Positions 1 to 5,224 of a stretch of 6,508 nucleotides of DNA are shown here, in pieces. The stretch comes from Chloroflexota bacterium (GTDB taxonomy: Bacteria; Chloroflexota; Limnocylindria; Limnocylindrales; CSP1-4). The notes beneath the pieces were generated by a model. That model did not search any database, had not been told where the DNA came from, and saw only the letters and a program-made list of their open reading frames with translations. How positions within the stretch are numbered: position 1 is the stretch's first letter; every line of letters starts with the position of its first letter. The DNA lies in the NCBI GenBank assembly GCA_021814735.1, contig JAKAHX010000081.1:422-6929 (forward strand), written 5' to 3'. The translations under genes and the position numbers were made by a program.

Positions 1-2
1 CC

Positions 3-377
3 CGGATCCTGCGCGTGGCCGATGGTGCCGGCGACGTGCTGGTGGCCCTGGGTGGAGGGCGCGCACGGGGCCTGCTCGACGCCTTGGACCAGCACGTGGT
101 GCCCTACCTCGACTGGGAGGAGGCCATCGTCCACCCGGTGATCGACCGACTCTCCGGCACCTCCCGGGGGAGTCGCCTCCTGGGCGCGCAGCTCGAGCAG
201 GTACGCGGCCTGATCGGCCGCGTCGAGGCCGACTGGCTCGCCGCGCGCCGCCATCCCACGCGGGGGGAGGTCGCCGCCCTGCGGGCAAGCATGCGCGAAC
301 TCGGCCTCGTGCTGCGCGCCTACCTCGACCAAGAGGAACGGGTCCTCGTGCCGGTCCTCGTCCGGGCTGGCGCCTGA
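3..377 (+). CDS. Hemerythrin-like four-helix protein, 5'-partial, degenerate metal site
   Basis: Hemerythrin HHE domains are four-helix bundles that hold a diiron centre and bind oxygen or sense oxygen or iron. The frame is open to the left edge; a GTG at 15 is possible, but starting there leaves no clear first helix, so the true start is probably outside the window. Numbering from that GTG, two helices carry the family pattern x-x-x-EE-x4-P: YLDWEE at 31-36 before HP at 40-41, and YLDQEE at 103-108 before VP. A third helix at about 55-74 has LEQVRGLIG where active members have an E-H pair. The usual histidines are Tyr31, Gln62 and Tyr103, while the glutamates remain. I see a hemerythrin-like fold; I infer that it does not form a normal diiron site. 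The fold assignment rests on pattern only. Confidence 0.6.
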   Translation, partial: RILRVADGAGDVLVALGGGRARGLLDALDQHVVPYLDWEEAIVHPVIDRLSGTSRGSRLLGAQLEQVRGLIGRVEADWLAARRHPTRGEVAALRASMRELGLVLRAYLDQEERVLVPVLVRAGA

Positions 378-444
378 TCCGCGGCCTCATCCGTTTCTCG
401 AGCCCCGCCGGTACGGCCGCCCACCGGGCCTGCCGTGCGGCACG

Positions 445-450
445 TATAGT
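445..450 (+). promoter_or_regulatory. Candidate -10 box (TATAGT) upstream of the glpP gene
   Basis: TATAGT matches the sigma-70 -10 consensus at five of six positions and is conspicuous in this GC-rich DNA. It would start transcription near 457, giving a 5' leader of about 70 nt before the ATG at 527. No convincing -35 hexamer lies at the right distance. A short inverted repeat, TGCCG-TG-CGGCA at 431-442, sits immediately upstream and could be an operator. Confidence 0.35.
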
Positions 451-464
451 GCGGGAGGTCCGTA

Positions 465-506
465 CCCGCACCGCGCAGGCCGCATCCGGTCCGCGGTGGC
501 AGCGGG
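465..506 (+). other. Candidate hairpin in the glpP 5' leader
   Basis: CCCGC (465-469) pairs with GCGGG (502-506), and ACCGCG (470-475) pairs with CGCGGT (492-497). This makes 11 base pairs with a four-base bulge (498-501) and a 16-nt loop. It lies between the putative start of transcription and the SD at 519-522. Chance hairpins are common at this GC content, so a role in autoregulation is only a guess. Confidence 0.3.
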
Positions 507-526
507 CGACTCCATCGCGAGGATGC

Positions 527-1117
527 ATGCCGGCAACCGACGCCAACGTGCGCGCCTTCACCGCGCGTCTCGATGAGCGGCCCTGCTGCGCGGCACTGGT
601 CGCCCACGAACGACTCGACGCGGCCCTGGCGAGCCCCGTGGGGATCATCTTCGTGCTGCGTGCCGACGGCCTCGCGCTGCGCCCACTGATCGCGCGCATC
701 CATGCCGCCGACAAGCTCGTCGCCGTCCACCTGGACCTCATCGACGGCATCCGTGCCGATCGGGCTGGCGTGCGCTGGCTCTCCGGTGCCGGCGCCGACG
801 CGGTGATCAGCTCGCACGGGCAGTTGATGCCGGCCATCCGCCGGGAGGGGATGGTCGCGATCCATCGTCTCCTGCTGGTCCGTCGCGGGCTGCTGGAGGC
901 CGCGCTCGCGGCCACGGCCAAGTCCGGCGCGGACATCGTGGAGGTGCTCCCCGGCGTCATCCTCCCCGAGGTGCGGGCCCTCATGCCGTCGCTGCGGGTG
1001 CCGCTGCTGGCCGGGGGCTTCATCCGGACCGAGGCACAGGCGCGCGCCGTCCTGGCGGCCGGCGCGATCGGCGTGACGACCAGCGCGGAGAACCTCTGGA
1101 GCGCCGCGCTCCGATGA
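527..1117 (+). CDS. glpP: GlpP-family glycerol-3-phosphate-responsive antiterminator
   Basis: GlpP is a TIM-barrel-like RNA-binding regulator. In Bacillus subtilis, with glycerol 3-phosphate bound, it acts on the leaders of glp mRNAs and prevents termination. This 196-residue product is close to the usual length of about 190. Family motifs are all present in order: GIIFVL (39-44), VHLDLIDGI (67-75), ADAVISSHG (90-98), AIHRLLL (111-117), DIVEVLPG (136-143), LAGGFIRTE (161-169) and GVTTSAENLW (182-191). The glycine-rich AGG loop and the TTS loop are where such barrels usually bind phosphate. I chose ATG 527 because GAGG at 519-522 precedes it and homology begins just after it; an in-frame GTG at 449 overlaps the TATAGT box. 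It lies 7 nt from a related second gene. No glycerol gene is in view, so the effector and target are inferred from family only. Confidence 0.85.
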   Translation: MPATDANVRAFTARLDERPCCAALVAHERLDAALASPVGIIFVLRADGLALRPLIARIHAADKLVAVHLDLIDGIRADRAGVRWLSGAGADAVISSHGQLMPAIRREGMVAIHRLLLVRRGLLEAALAATAKSGADIVEVLPGVILPEVRALMPSLRVPLLAGGFIRTEAQARAVLAAGAIGVTTSAENLWSAALR

Positions 1118-1124
1118 GGACACC

Positions 1125-1706
1125 ATGCGGCGCCTGATGCCGGTCTTCGTGGCGAGTGACGGCCGTGATCCGGTGGCGCCCCCGCCCGGCCTCGAGGCCG
1201 GGATCCTGCTGCGTGACCTGGACCTGCTCACCCTGGTGCGCCGCGCCGGCAGCATTCAGGCGCCCATCGCGCTCGACCTCGACAGCGTCGAGGGGCTCAA
1301 CCCGGATCCCACCGCGGCGCGGTTCGTGATCGAGGAGCTCGGCGTGGACCTGGTCGTCACGCGGCGGCCGACGGTCGCGCTGCGAGCCGTCGAGCTCGGC
1401 AGGAGCGCGCTGCTCCACGTGCTCGCGTTCGACTCCACGGGGCTCGCACGCTCACTGGAGGGCCATCCGGGGACCCCGGGGGTCGGCACGATCGTCTCGC
1501 CGGGTCCCGTGCTCGACCACCTGCTGGCGCCCGACCTGCAGCGGCTGCCCCGGCCGCTGGTCGCCTACGGGTTCATCGACACGCCCGAGCGAGCCGCGGG
1601 TCTCCTTCGATACGCGGACGCAGTGGTGGTGCCACCCGCGTGCGCGCTCCTGATGGCCCGCGGGACGCTGCCGGCCGACGCCGGCGCGGTGGTCGGACGG
1701 GGTTGA
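1125..1706 (+). CDS. Divergent GlpP-like paralogue lacking the phosphate-binding motifs
   Basis: This 193-residue product follows the same secondary-structure order as the GlpP gene just upstream: GILLRD (26-31), ALDLDSVEGL (49-58) for VHLDLIDGI, GVDLVVTRRP (73-82) for GADAVISSHG, IVSPG (123-127) for EVLPG, VAYGFIDT (146-153) for LAGGFIRT, and ADAVVVPP (164-171) for IGVTTSAE. The key loops are changed: His68 becomes Asp51, the first Gly of the GG loop becomes Tyr148, Arg167 becomes Asp152, and the TTS loop becomes VVP. I infer a tandem duplicate that no longer binds glycerol 3-phosphate in the usual way. It may bind another ligand or pair with the first protein. AGGA at 1117-1120, overlapping the upstream stop codon, serves ATG 1125, so the two genes are almost certainly one operon. 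A search with this protein alone may return only hypothetical proteins. Confidence 0.65.
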   Translation: MRRLMPVFVASDGRDPVAPPPGLEAGILLRDLDLLTLVRRAGSIQAPIALDLDSVEGLNPDPTAARFVIEELGVDLVVTRRPTVALRAVELGRSALLHVLAFDSTGLARSLEGHPGTPGVGTIVSPGPVLDHLLAPDLQRLPRPLVAYGFIDTPERAAGLLRYADAVVVPPACALLMARGTLPADAGAVVGRG

Positions 1707-1720
1707 GGTACAGGAAGCCC

Positions 1721-1750
1721 TTGACAACCGACCGGTGGAGAGGCTGAATA
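1721..1750 (+). promoter_or_regulatory. Candidate promoter of the kinase leader: perfect -35 TTGACA, weak -10
   Basis: TTGACA at 1721-1726 is a perfect -35 hexamer shortly after the stop codon of the preceding gene. The best-placed -10 candidates are CTGAAT (1744-1749, spacing 17) and TGAATA (1745-1750, spacing 18), both poor. If used, transcription would start near 1757 and the RNA would begin just before the hairpin at 1766-1791 and the terminator at 1788-1822. Confidence 0.35.
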
Positions 1751-1763
1751 CCGGCAGCCCCAC
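1735..1763 (+). other. Bulged hairpin between the GlpP-like pair and the terminator
   Basis: GTGG (1735-1738) pairs with CCAC (1760-1763), and GGCTG (1742-1746) pairs with CAGCC (1755-1759). The result is a nine-base-pair stem with an AGA bulge and an eight-base loop. An alternative, CCGGT (1732-1736) with ACCGG (1750-1754), would exclude it. It could only form in RNA reading through from the upstream genes, because the candidate promoter at 1721-1750 would start downstream of it. Confidence 0.35.
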
Positions 1764-1765
1764 TC

Positions 1766-1791
1766 CGGGACCATGATTCGGACAGGTCCCG
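1766..1791 (+). promoter_or_regulatory. Candidate antiterminator hairpin overlapping the terminator
   Basis: CGGGACC (1766-1772) pairs with GGTCCCG (1785-1791), seven base pairs around a 12-nt loop. Its 3' arm shares four bases (1788-1791) with the 5' arm of the intrinsic terminator, so the two cannot both form completely. This is the geometry of an attenuator. The overlap is short and the terminator stem is the more stable of the two, so something would have to favour the upstream hairpin, for example a bound GlpP-type protein. That role is inference. Confidence 0.4.
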
Positions 1792-1822
1792 CCCCGGCGT
1801 TGTTCCGGGGCGGGTTTTGTTT
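1788..1822 (+). terminator. Intrinsic (Rho-independent) terminator
   Basis: CCCGCCCCGG (1788-1797) and CCGGGGCGGG (1805-1814) are perfect complements, giving a 10-bp all-GC stem with a seven-base loop. It is followed by TTTTGTTT (1815-1822), the only such T-run in this area. It ends the GlpP-like operon and also sits 40 nt before the kinase start, so it would block read-through into the kinase unless bypassed. Confidence 0.88.
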
Positions 1823-1862
1823 CCGCCGAGTCAGGGTCGCCCAACCGGAGGAGCCTCGCACG

Positions 1863-2759
1863 ATGGTCCTGCGGATCTCCACATCGGATGCCGCGATGCG
1901 CTCGCCCAGCGAGCCGGATGCATCGCCCGAGTCGCGGCCGGTGCTCGAGGTGACGGATGCAAGCACGGCGGCCGTCGATGAGGCCGCGGGCGCGGCCGTC
2001 GATGAGCCGGCGGGCGCCCCGGAGCACGAGCCCGTGCCCGGTGCATCCAGGACGCTCCGTTCGATCCTGGTGGCGGCCGCTGCCCACGAGCTGCGCTCCA
2101 CGCTGTCGCTGGTAAGCGGCTACAGCCAGAGCCTGCAGTACCTGGGGCTCGACGCGGCCACGCGGCGGCAGTACCTGGAGCGGATCATCTCCGCCGCCAC
2201 GACGCTCACCGAGTGTGCCGACGAGCTCGTGGATCTCGCGGACGACGAGCGCCCGCCGCTGCAGCGGGAGCCGATGGCCGTCGCGTGGCTGGTGGAGCGG
2301 GCCAACCGTGAGCTGGCGAGCGACGGCGCCGGAGCCCTGGAGTGTTCGGTCGAGCCGGGTCTGCCGCTGGTGGAGGTGGATCCCACGTGGATCCTTCACG
2401 TCCTGCGGAACCTGATCGCCAACGCGCGCCGCCATGGTTCGGCGGGCACCGTGCGAATCCGTGCCCGTGCGGCCGGGGACGCCGTCGTGGTGAGCGTGGT
2501 CGACAGCGGGCCGGGGATCGATCCGGCAGACCGACCCCACGTGTTCGAGCCCTTCTACCGCGGCGTGCAGGCCCGGACCTCGGGAACGCCGGGCTCGGGG
2601 ATCGGGCTGTACGTGTGCCGGCGCCTGGTCGAGGCCCAGGGAGGCGAGATCTGGCTGGATGACACGGAGACGGGAACCTCGATCTCGTTCAGCCTGCCGC
2701 TCTGGCGCGCCTCTGCGGCGCGGGCCTCCGCGCTGCACGCCTCGCCTGCCGGCACCTAG
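1863..2759 (+). CDS. Soluble orphan sensor histidine kinase (HisKA/HATPase_c)
   Basis: This kinase autophosphorylates a histidine and passes the phosphate to a response regulator. The H box is HELRSTL with His75. The N box is NLIANARRHG (183-192) with Asn187 as the expected magnesium ligand. The G1 box is DSGPGI from Asp214, the F box is FEPFYRG from Phe228, and the G2 box is GSGIGL (244-249). All catalytic boxes look intact. Residues 1-60 are acidic and alanine/proline-rich, with no membrane span and no recognisable PAS or GAF domain, and include a repeated AVDE-x-AGA unit. ATG 1863 is chosen because GGAGGAG (1847-1853) lies nine bases upstream; an in-frame ATG at 1773 lies within the terminator region and would have to be read through it. 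No response regulator is nearby. Its signal and partner are unknown, and the leader upstream suggests control by attenuation. Confidence 0.9.
   Translation: MVLRISTSDAAMRSPSEPDASPESRPVLEVTDASTAAVDEAAGAAVDEPAGAPEHEPVPGASRTLRSILVAAAAHELRSTLSLVSGYSQSLQYLGLDAATRRQYLERIISAATTLTECADELVDLADDERPPLQREPMAVAWLVERANRELASDGAGALECSVEPGLPLVEVDPTWILHVLRNLIANARRHGSAGTVRIRARAAGDAVVVSVVDSGPGIDPADRPHVFEPFYRGVQARTSGTPGSGIGLYVCRRLVEAQGGEIWLDDTETGTSISFSLPLWRASAARASALHASPAGT
1971..2018 (+). repeat. 24-bp direct tandem repeat in the kinase N-terminus
   Basis: Two adjacent 24-base units (1971-1994 and 1995-2018) differ at three positions by eye and encode AVDEAAGA and AVDEPAGA. They lie in the low-complexity linker before the kinase domain, which suggests a recent in-frame expansion of a disordered segment. 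Confidence 0.75.
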
Positions 2760-2881
2760 GGCCATCCCGGGCCCGGCGCCCGGCCGGCGCGCCCCCACGC
2801 CGCCGGGGGCCATGGCGCCGCGCCCGGAGGGGCGCACCAGGCCAGGACGGGCCGCGCAACGCGGTCATCGGCGAACCTTGC

Positions 2882-2887
2882 CATAAT
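2882..2887 (+). promoter_or_regulatory. Candidate -10 box (CATAAT) for the PAP2-MTAP operon
   Basis: CATAAT matches the -10 consensus at five of six positions in a GC-rich intergenic stretch. It would place the transcript start near 2894, about 60 nt before GTG 2957. No clear -35 is visible. If it is real, the upstream alternative start GTG at 2897 would have essentially no leader. Confidence 0.3.
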
Positions 2888-2956
2888 GCCCCGGCGGTGC
2901 CGCTGCCCGCCTCCCGCCACGCCGCGCGGCATGCAGACGACGGAGGTGCTTCGATC

Positions 2957-4219
2957 GTGACGCCCGGCGACACGTCCGGTATCGAGCCTGGTGCTGCCCC
3001 CGACGCCATCACCTCGGCCGCCGCGGCGACCGCCGCACCGGACGCCACGGCCCAGGGTCTCGGCCAGCGCAACGAGCGGCTCCTCATGATCGGGGTGGTT
3101 GGCTACAGCGCCCTGGTCGTGCTCCTCATGTTCCTGCGCGGGATCGAGATCACGCCAGACGTGATGGCCGTCGCCTTCGGCCTCGGGGCCGTCCTGCTGG
3201 GACGCGGCCGCCTCTTCCTGCGCGACTGGCTGCCCTTCGTGGTGCTCTTCCTGGCCTACGAGCTCATGCGCGGGCTGGCGGACAACGTGGGGCTCCCCGT
3301 CCACATCACGGACATGGTGACGGCCGAGCGCCTGGTCGCATTCGGCGCCATCCCGTCGCAGATCCTGCAGGACGCGTTCCACCCCGCCACCGGCGTGGAC
3401 ATCGTCGCGGAGCTGGCGACGGTGGTCTACATGCTCCACTTCGCCCTGCCGCTGGTGACGGGGTTCATCCTCTGGGTCTGGCGGCGGGCCCACTACTACG
3501 ACTTCGTCGCGGCGCTGATCTTCCTCAGCCTGTGGGGCTTCGTGACGTTCGTCCTGATCCCGACGGCGCCACCCTGGTATGCGGCGCAGGTCGGCGCGCT
3601 CAACGGCCCCAACGGCCACGCGGTGATCTCGTACCTCAAGCCGGGCGCCTTCGACACGCTGGCCAACTACTTCGGGTTCAAGGCGGACTACATCTACACG
3701 TACACGTTCTACGACGTGAACCCCAACGGATTCGCCGCCTGGCCCTCGCTGCACGTGGGCTATCCGTTCCTCTCGTTCCTGGTGCTGCGGCGGGCGTTCG
3801 GCAAGATCGGCTGGATCGGGTTTGCCTACACCCTGCTGGTCGCGTTCTCGGTGATGTACACCGGCGACCACTGGCTCATCGACTGCATCGGCGGCGTGGC
3901 GTACGCCTACGTCTCGTACTACGTGATCGTCCACGCGACGGCGGTCCAGCGGCGGCTGGCGCGCCTGCGCGACGACACGCTGTCGACCGCTGCACCCGGC
4001 AGCCTGCGCCAGTGGGTCACGACGTTCCCGTCCACGGTGTCGTGGTCGCGCCTGGTGCTCGGTGGCGTGATCGCCGTGGTGGGCGTCGGCGGTGTGCAGG
4101 CGATGGAGCGGGCCCGCGACACCGCGACCTGGCTCTACCTGGTCCCGTGGGGCGTGGTGGTCGTCGGTCTCTGGCTGGTCGCGGTCTCGGTGCTGCGACG
4201 TGGGAGCGCGGTCCGATGA
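2957..4219 (+). CDS. PAP2-superfamily membrane transferase, inositol-phosphotransferase-like
   Basis: This is a multi-pass membrane protein of 420 residues. PAP2 enzymes of the Aur1/inositol phosphoryltransferase branch move phospho-head groups between lipids. The active-site motifs are WPSLHVGYPF with His266 and YTGDHWLIDCIGG with His305 and Asp309; PTAPPWYA at 202-209 is a further branch hallmark. An N-terminal 37-residue Ala/Pro-rich tail precedes the first span (about 43-60). Several spans follow, and two more (about 360-415) come after the catalytic part. I chose GTG 2957 because GGAGG (2942-2946) lies ten bases upstream; an in-frame GTG at 2897 has no SD and probably lies at the transcript start. 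The stop codon overlaps the possible first ATG of the next gene. Whether the acceptor is an inositol lipid, a ceramide or a simple lipid phosphate cannot be read from sequence. It is not an ordinary small phosphatidylglycerophosphatase, which would be much shorter. Confidence 0.78.
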   Translation: MTPGDTSGIEPGAAPDAITSAAAATAAPDATAQGLGQRNERLLMIGVVGYSALVVLLMFLRGIEITPDVMAVAFGLGAVLLGRGRLFLRDWLPFVVLFLAYELMRGLADNVGLPVHITDMVTAERLVAFGAIPSQILQDAFHPATGVDIVAELATVVYMLHFALPLVTGFILWVWRRAHYYDFVAALIFLSLWGFVTFVLIPTAPPWYAAQVGALNGPNGHAVISYLKPGAFDTLANYFGFKADYIYTYTFYDVNPNGFAAWPSLHVGYPFLSFLVLRRAFGKIGWIGFAYTLLVAFSVMYTGDHWLIDCIGGVAYAYVSYYVIVHATAVQRRLARLRDDTLSTAAPGSLRQWVTTFPSTVSWSRLVLGGVIAVVGVGGVQAMERARDTATWLYLVPWGVVVVGLWLVAVSVLRRGSAVR

Positions 4220-4248
4220 CGCAGGAGGCGCCGATGACGCAGGAGGCG
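4213..4248 (+). repeat. Exact 18-bp tandem duplication at the PAP2-MTAP junction
   Basis: CCGATGACGCAGGAGGCG occurs twice back to back (4213-4230 and 4231-4248) with no mismatch. Each unit contains an ATG and an AGGAGG. The first ATG (4216) overlaps the upstream TGA. The AGGAGG of the first unit (4223-4228) sits five bases before the second ATG (4234). Both units are in the MTAP frame, encoding MTQEAP and then MTQEAR. Confidence 0.95.
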
Positions 4249-5220
4249 CGGTATGCGTCGGCCCGCGCGCGCGCCGCGGTCGAGCGCGCGAGGCAGGGGC
4301 TGCCGGAACTCGCCGAGGCCAGCCTCGGCGTGATCGGTGGCTCCGGTCTCTACGAGATCGATGGGCTGCGCGACGTGGTCGAGGTGCGCCCGGAGACGCC
4401 CTACGGCGCTCCGTCCGATGCGCTGGTGGTGGGCACCCTCGGCACGACCCGGGTGGCCTTCCTGCCGCGACACGGTCGAGGGCACCGGCTCACCCCGTCG
4501 GAGGTGCCGTTCCGGGCCAACATCTACGCGCTCAAGCTGCTGGGGGTCGGATCCGTGGTGGCCGTGTCCGCGTGCGGGTCGATGCGGGAGGAGATCCGCC
4601 CCCGGGACGTGGTGGTGCCGGACCAGTTCATCGACCGGACCAAGGACCGTCCCGCCACCCTCTACGGCCGCGGCGTGGTGGTCCACGTCGGGTTCGCCGA
4701 CCCGTTCTGCCCGGTCCTCTCGGCGCGACTTGCCGACGAGGCGGAGGCGGTTTTCTCGGCCGCTGACGTCGCGGTGGCCGGCTCGCCGGCGGCCCGCCGG
4801 GTGCACCGGGGCGGCACCTACCTGGCCATGGAGGGGCCGCAGTTCTCCACGCGTGCCGAGTCGAACCTGTACCGGACCTGGGGCGTGAGCGTCATCGGGA
4901 TGACCGGACTCCCGGAGGCAAAGCTGGCGCGCGAGGCCGAACTCTGCTACGGCATGCTCGCGTACGCCACCGACTACGACTGCTGGCACGAGGGCGAGGA
5001 GGCCGTGAGCGTCGCGCAGGTCGTGGCGAACCTGGGGGCCAACGTCGCGTCCGCGCGCGGGATCATCGGGCGCGTGGCGGAGACCGGGGCGCCCGGCCGC
5101 GACCGGTGCGCCTGCGCCGCCGCGCTCGTCGGCGCCATCCAGACCGACCGTGCCTCGGTGGATCGCGCCCGCGTGCGCGAGCTCGACCTGCTCCTGGGCG
5201 GGGACCTGGCGGCGGACTGA
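4234..5220 (+). CDS. mtnP: S-methyl-5'-thioadenosine phosphorylase
   Basis: MTAP splits methylthioadenosine, a by-product of polyamine synthesis and other SAM reactions, with phosphate into adenine and methylthioribose 1-phosphate for methionine salvage. Motifs from ATG 4234: IGGSGLY (34-40) for phosphate, LPRHGRGHR with Arg79, His80 and His84, AMEGPQFSTRAE (198-208), GMTGLPEA (222-229) and ATDYDCW with Asp247 and Asp249. The last motif selects 6-aminopurine and separates MTAP from methylthioinosine phosphorylase and PNP. Length is 328 residues against roughly 260-290 for most relatives. The excess is a charged, Ala/Arg-rich N-terminal helix of about 30 residues and a C-terminal tail. ATG 4216 would add six residues and has a GGAG at 4203-4206; I prefer 4234 because of AGGAGG five bases upstream. 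It is probably translationally coupled to the PAP2 gene, although no shared pathway is evident. Confidence 0.93.
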   Translation: MTQEARYASARARAAVERARQGLPELAEASLGVIGGSGLYEIDGLRDVVEVRPETPYGAPSDALVVGTLGTTRVAFLPRHGRGHRLTPSEVPFRANIYALKLLGVGSVVAVSACGSMREEIRPRDVVVPDQFIDRTKDRPATLYGRGVVVHVGFADPFCPVLSARLADEAEAVFSAADVAVAGSPAARRVHRGGTYLAMEGPQFSTRAESNLYRTWGVSVIGMTGLPEAKLAREAELCYGMLAYATDYDCWHEGEEAVSVAQVVANLGANVASARGIIGRVAETGAPGRDRCACAAALVGAIQTDRASVDRARVRELDLLLGGDLAAD

Positions 5221-5224
5221 TCCC

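Noticed and set aside
449..526. Upstream GTG start for glpP
   Set aside because: It overlaps the TATAGT box, has no SD, and the added 26 residues are Arg-rich and unlike the family. ATG 527 has GAGG upstream and gives the normal family length.
1735..1814. A known metabolite riboswitch in the leader upstream of the kinase
   Set aside because: I compared it by eye with remembered cores of the glycine, cobalamin, SAM, ZTP, fluoride, guanidine and cyclic-dinucleotide classes and found no convincing match. A covariance-model scan would settle it.
1773..1862. Upstream ATG start for the histidine kinase
   Set aside because: The added codons run through the intrinsic terminator, and no SD precedes 1773, whereas ATG 1863 has a GGAGGAG at good spacing.
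2791..2810. GCCCCC/GGGGGC hairpin after the kinase as a terminator
   Set aside because: Only six base pairs and no T-tract follow; the whole 2760-2880 stretch is GC-rich and forms many such weak pairings. I see no other element there apart from the CATAAT box.
2897..2956. Upstream GTG start for the PAP2 gene
   Set aside because: It has no SD and lies almost at the transcript start predicted by the CATAAT box; GTG 2957 has GGAGG ten bases upstream.
2756..3934. Long open frame of 392 codons on the - strand antisense to the PAP2 gene
   Set aside because: Its translation is a low-complexity mix of Asp, Glu, His, Arg and Gly typical of the antisense of GC-rich coding DNA, while the + strand encodes clear PAP2 motifs and membrane spans. 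Similar - strand frames at 1452-2837, 4135-5349 and 5367-6293 are rejected for the same reason.
3532..4215. Long upstream extension of the MTAP reading frame through the PAP2 gene
   Set aside because: The frame is merely open; its translation is Arg/Gly/Ala-rich noise, while PAP2 occupies the other frame with intact motifs.
4336..4992. Purine nucleoside phosphorylase or methylthioinosine phosphorylase identity for the phosphorylase
   Set aside because: The MTGLPEA segment resembles methylthioinosine phosphorylase, but the ATDYDCW motif with both aspartates is the mark of the adenosine-specific enzyme.
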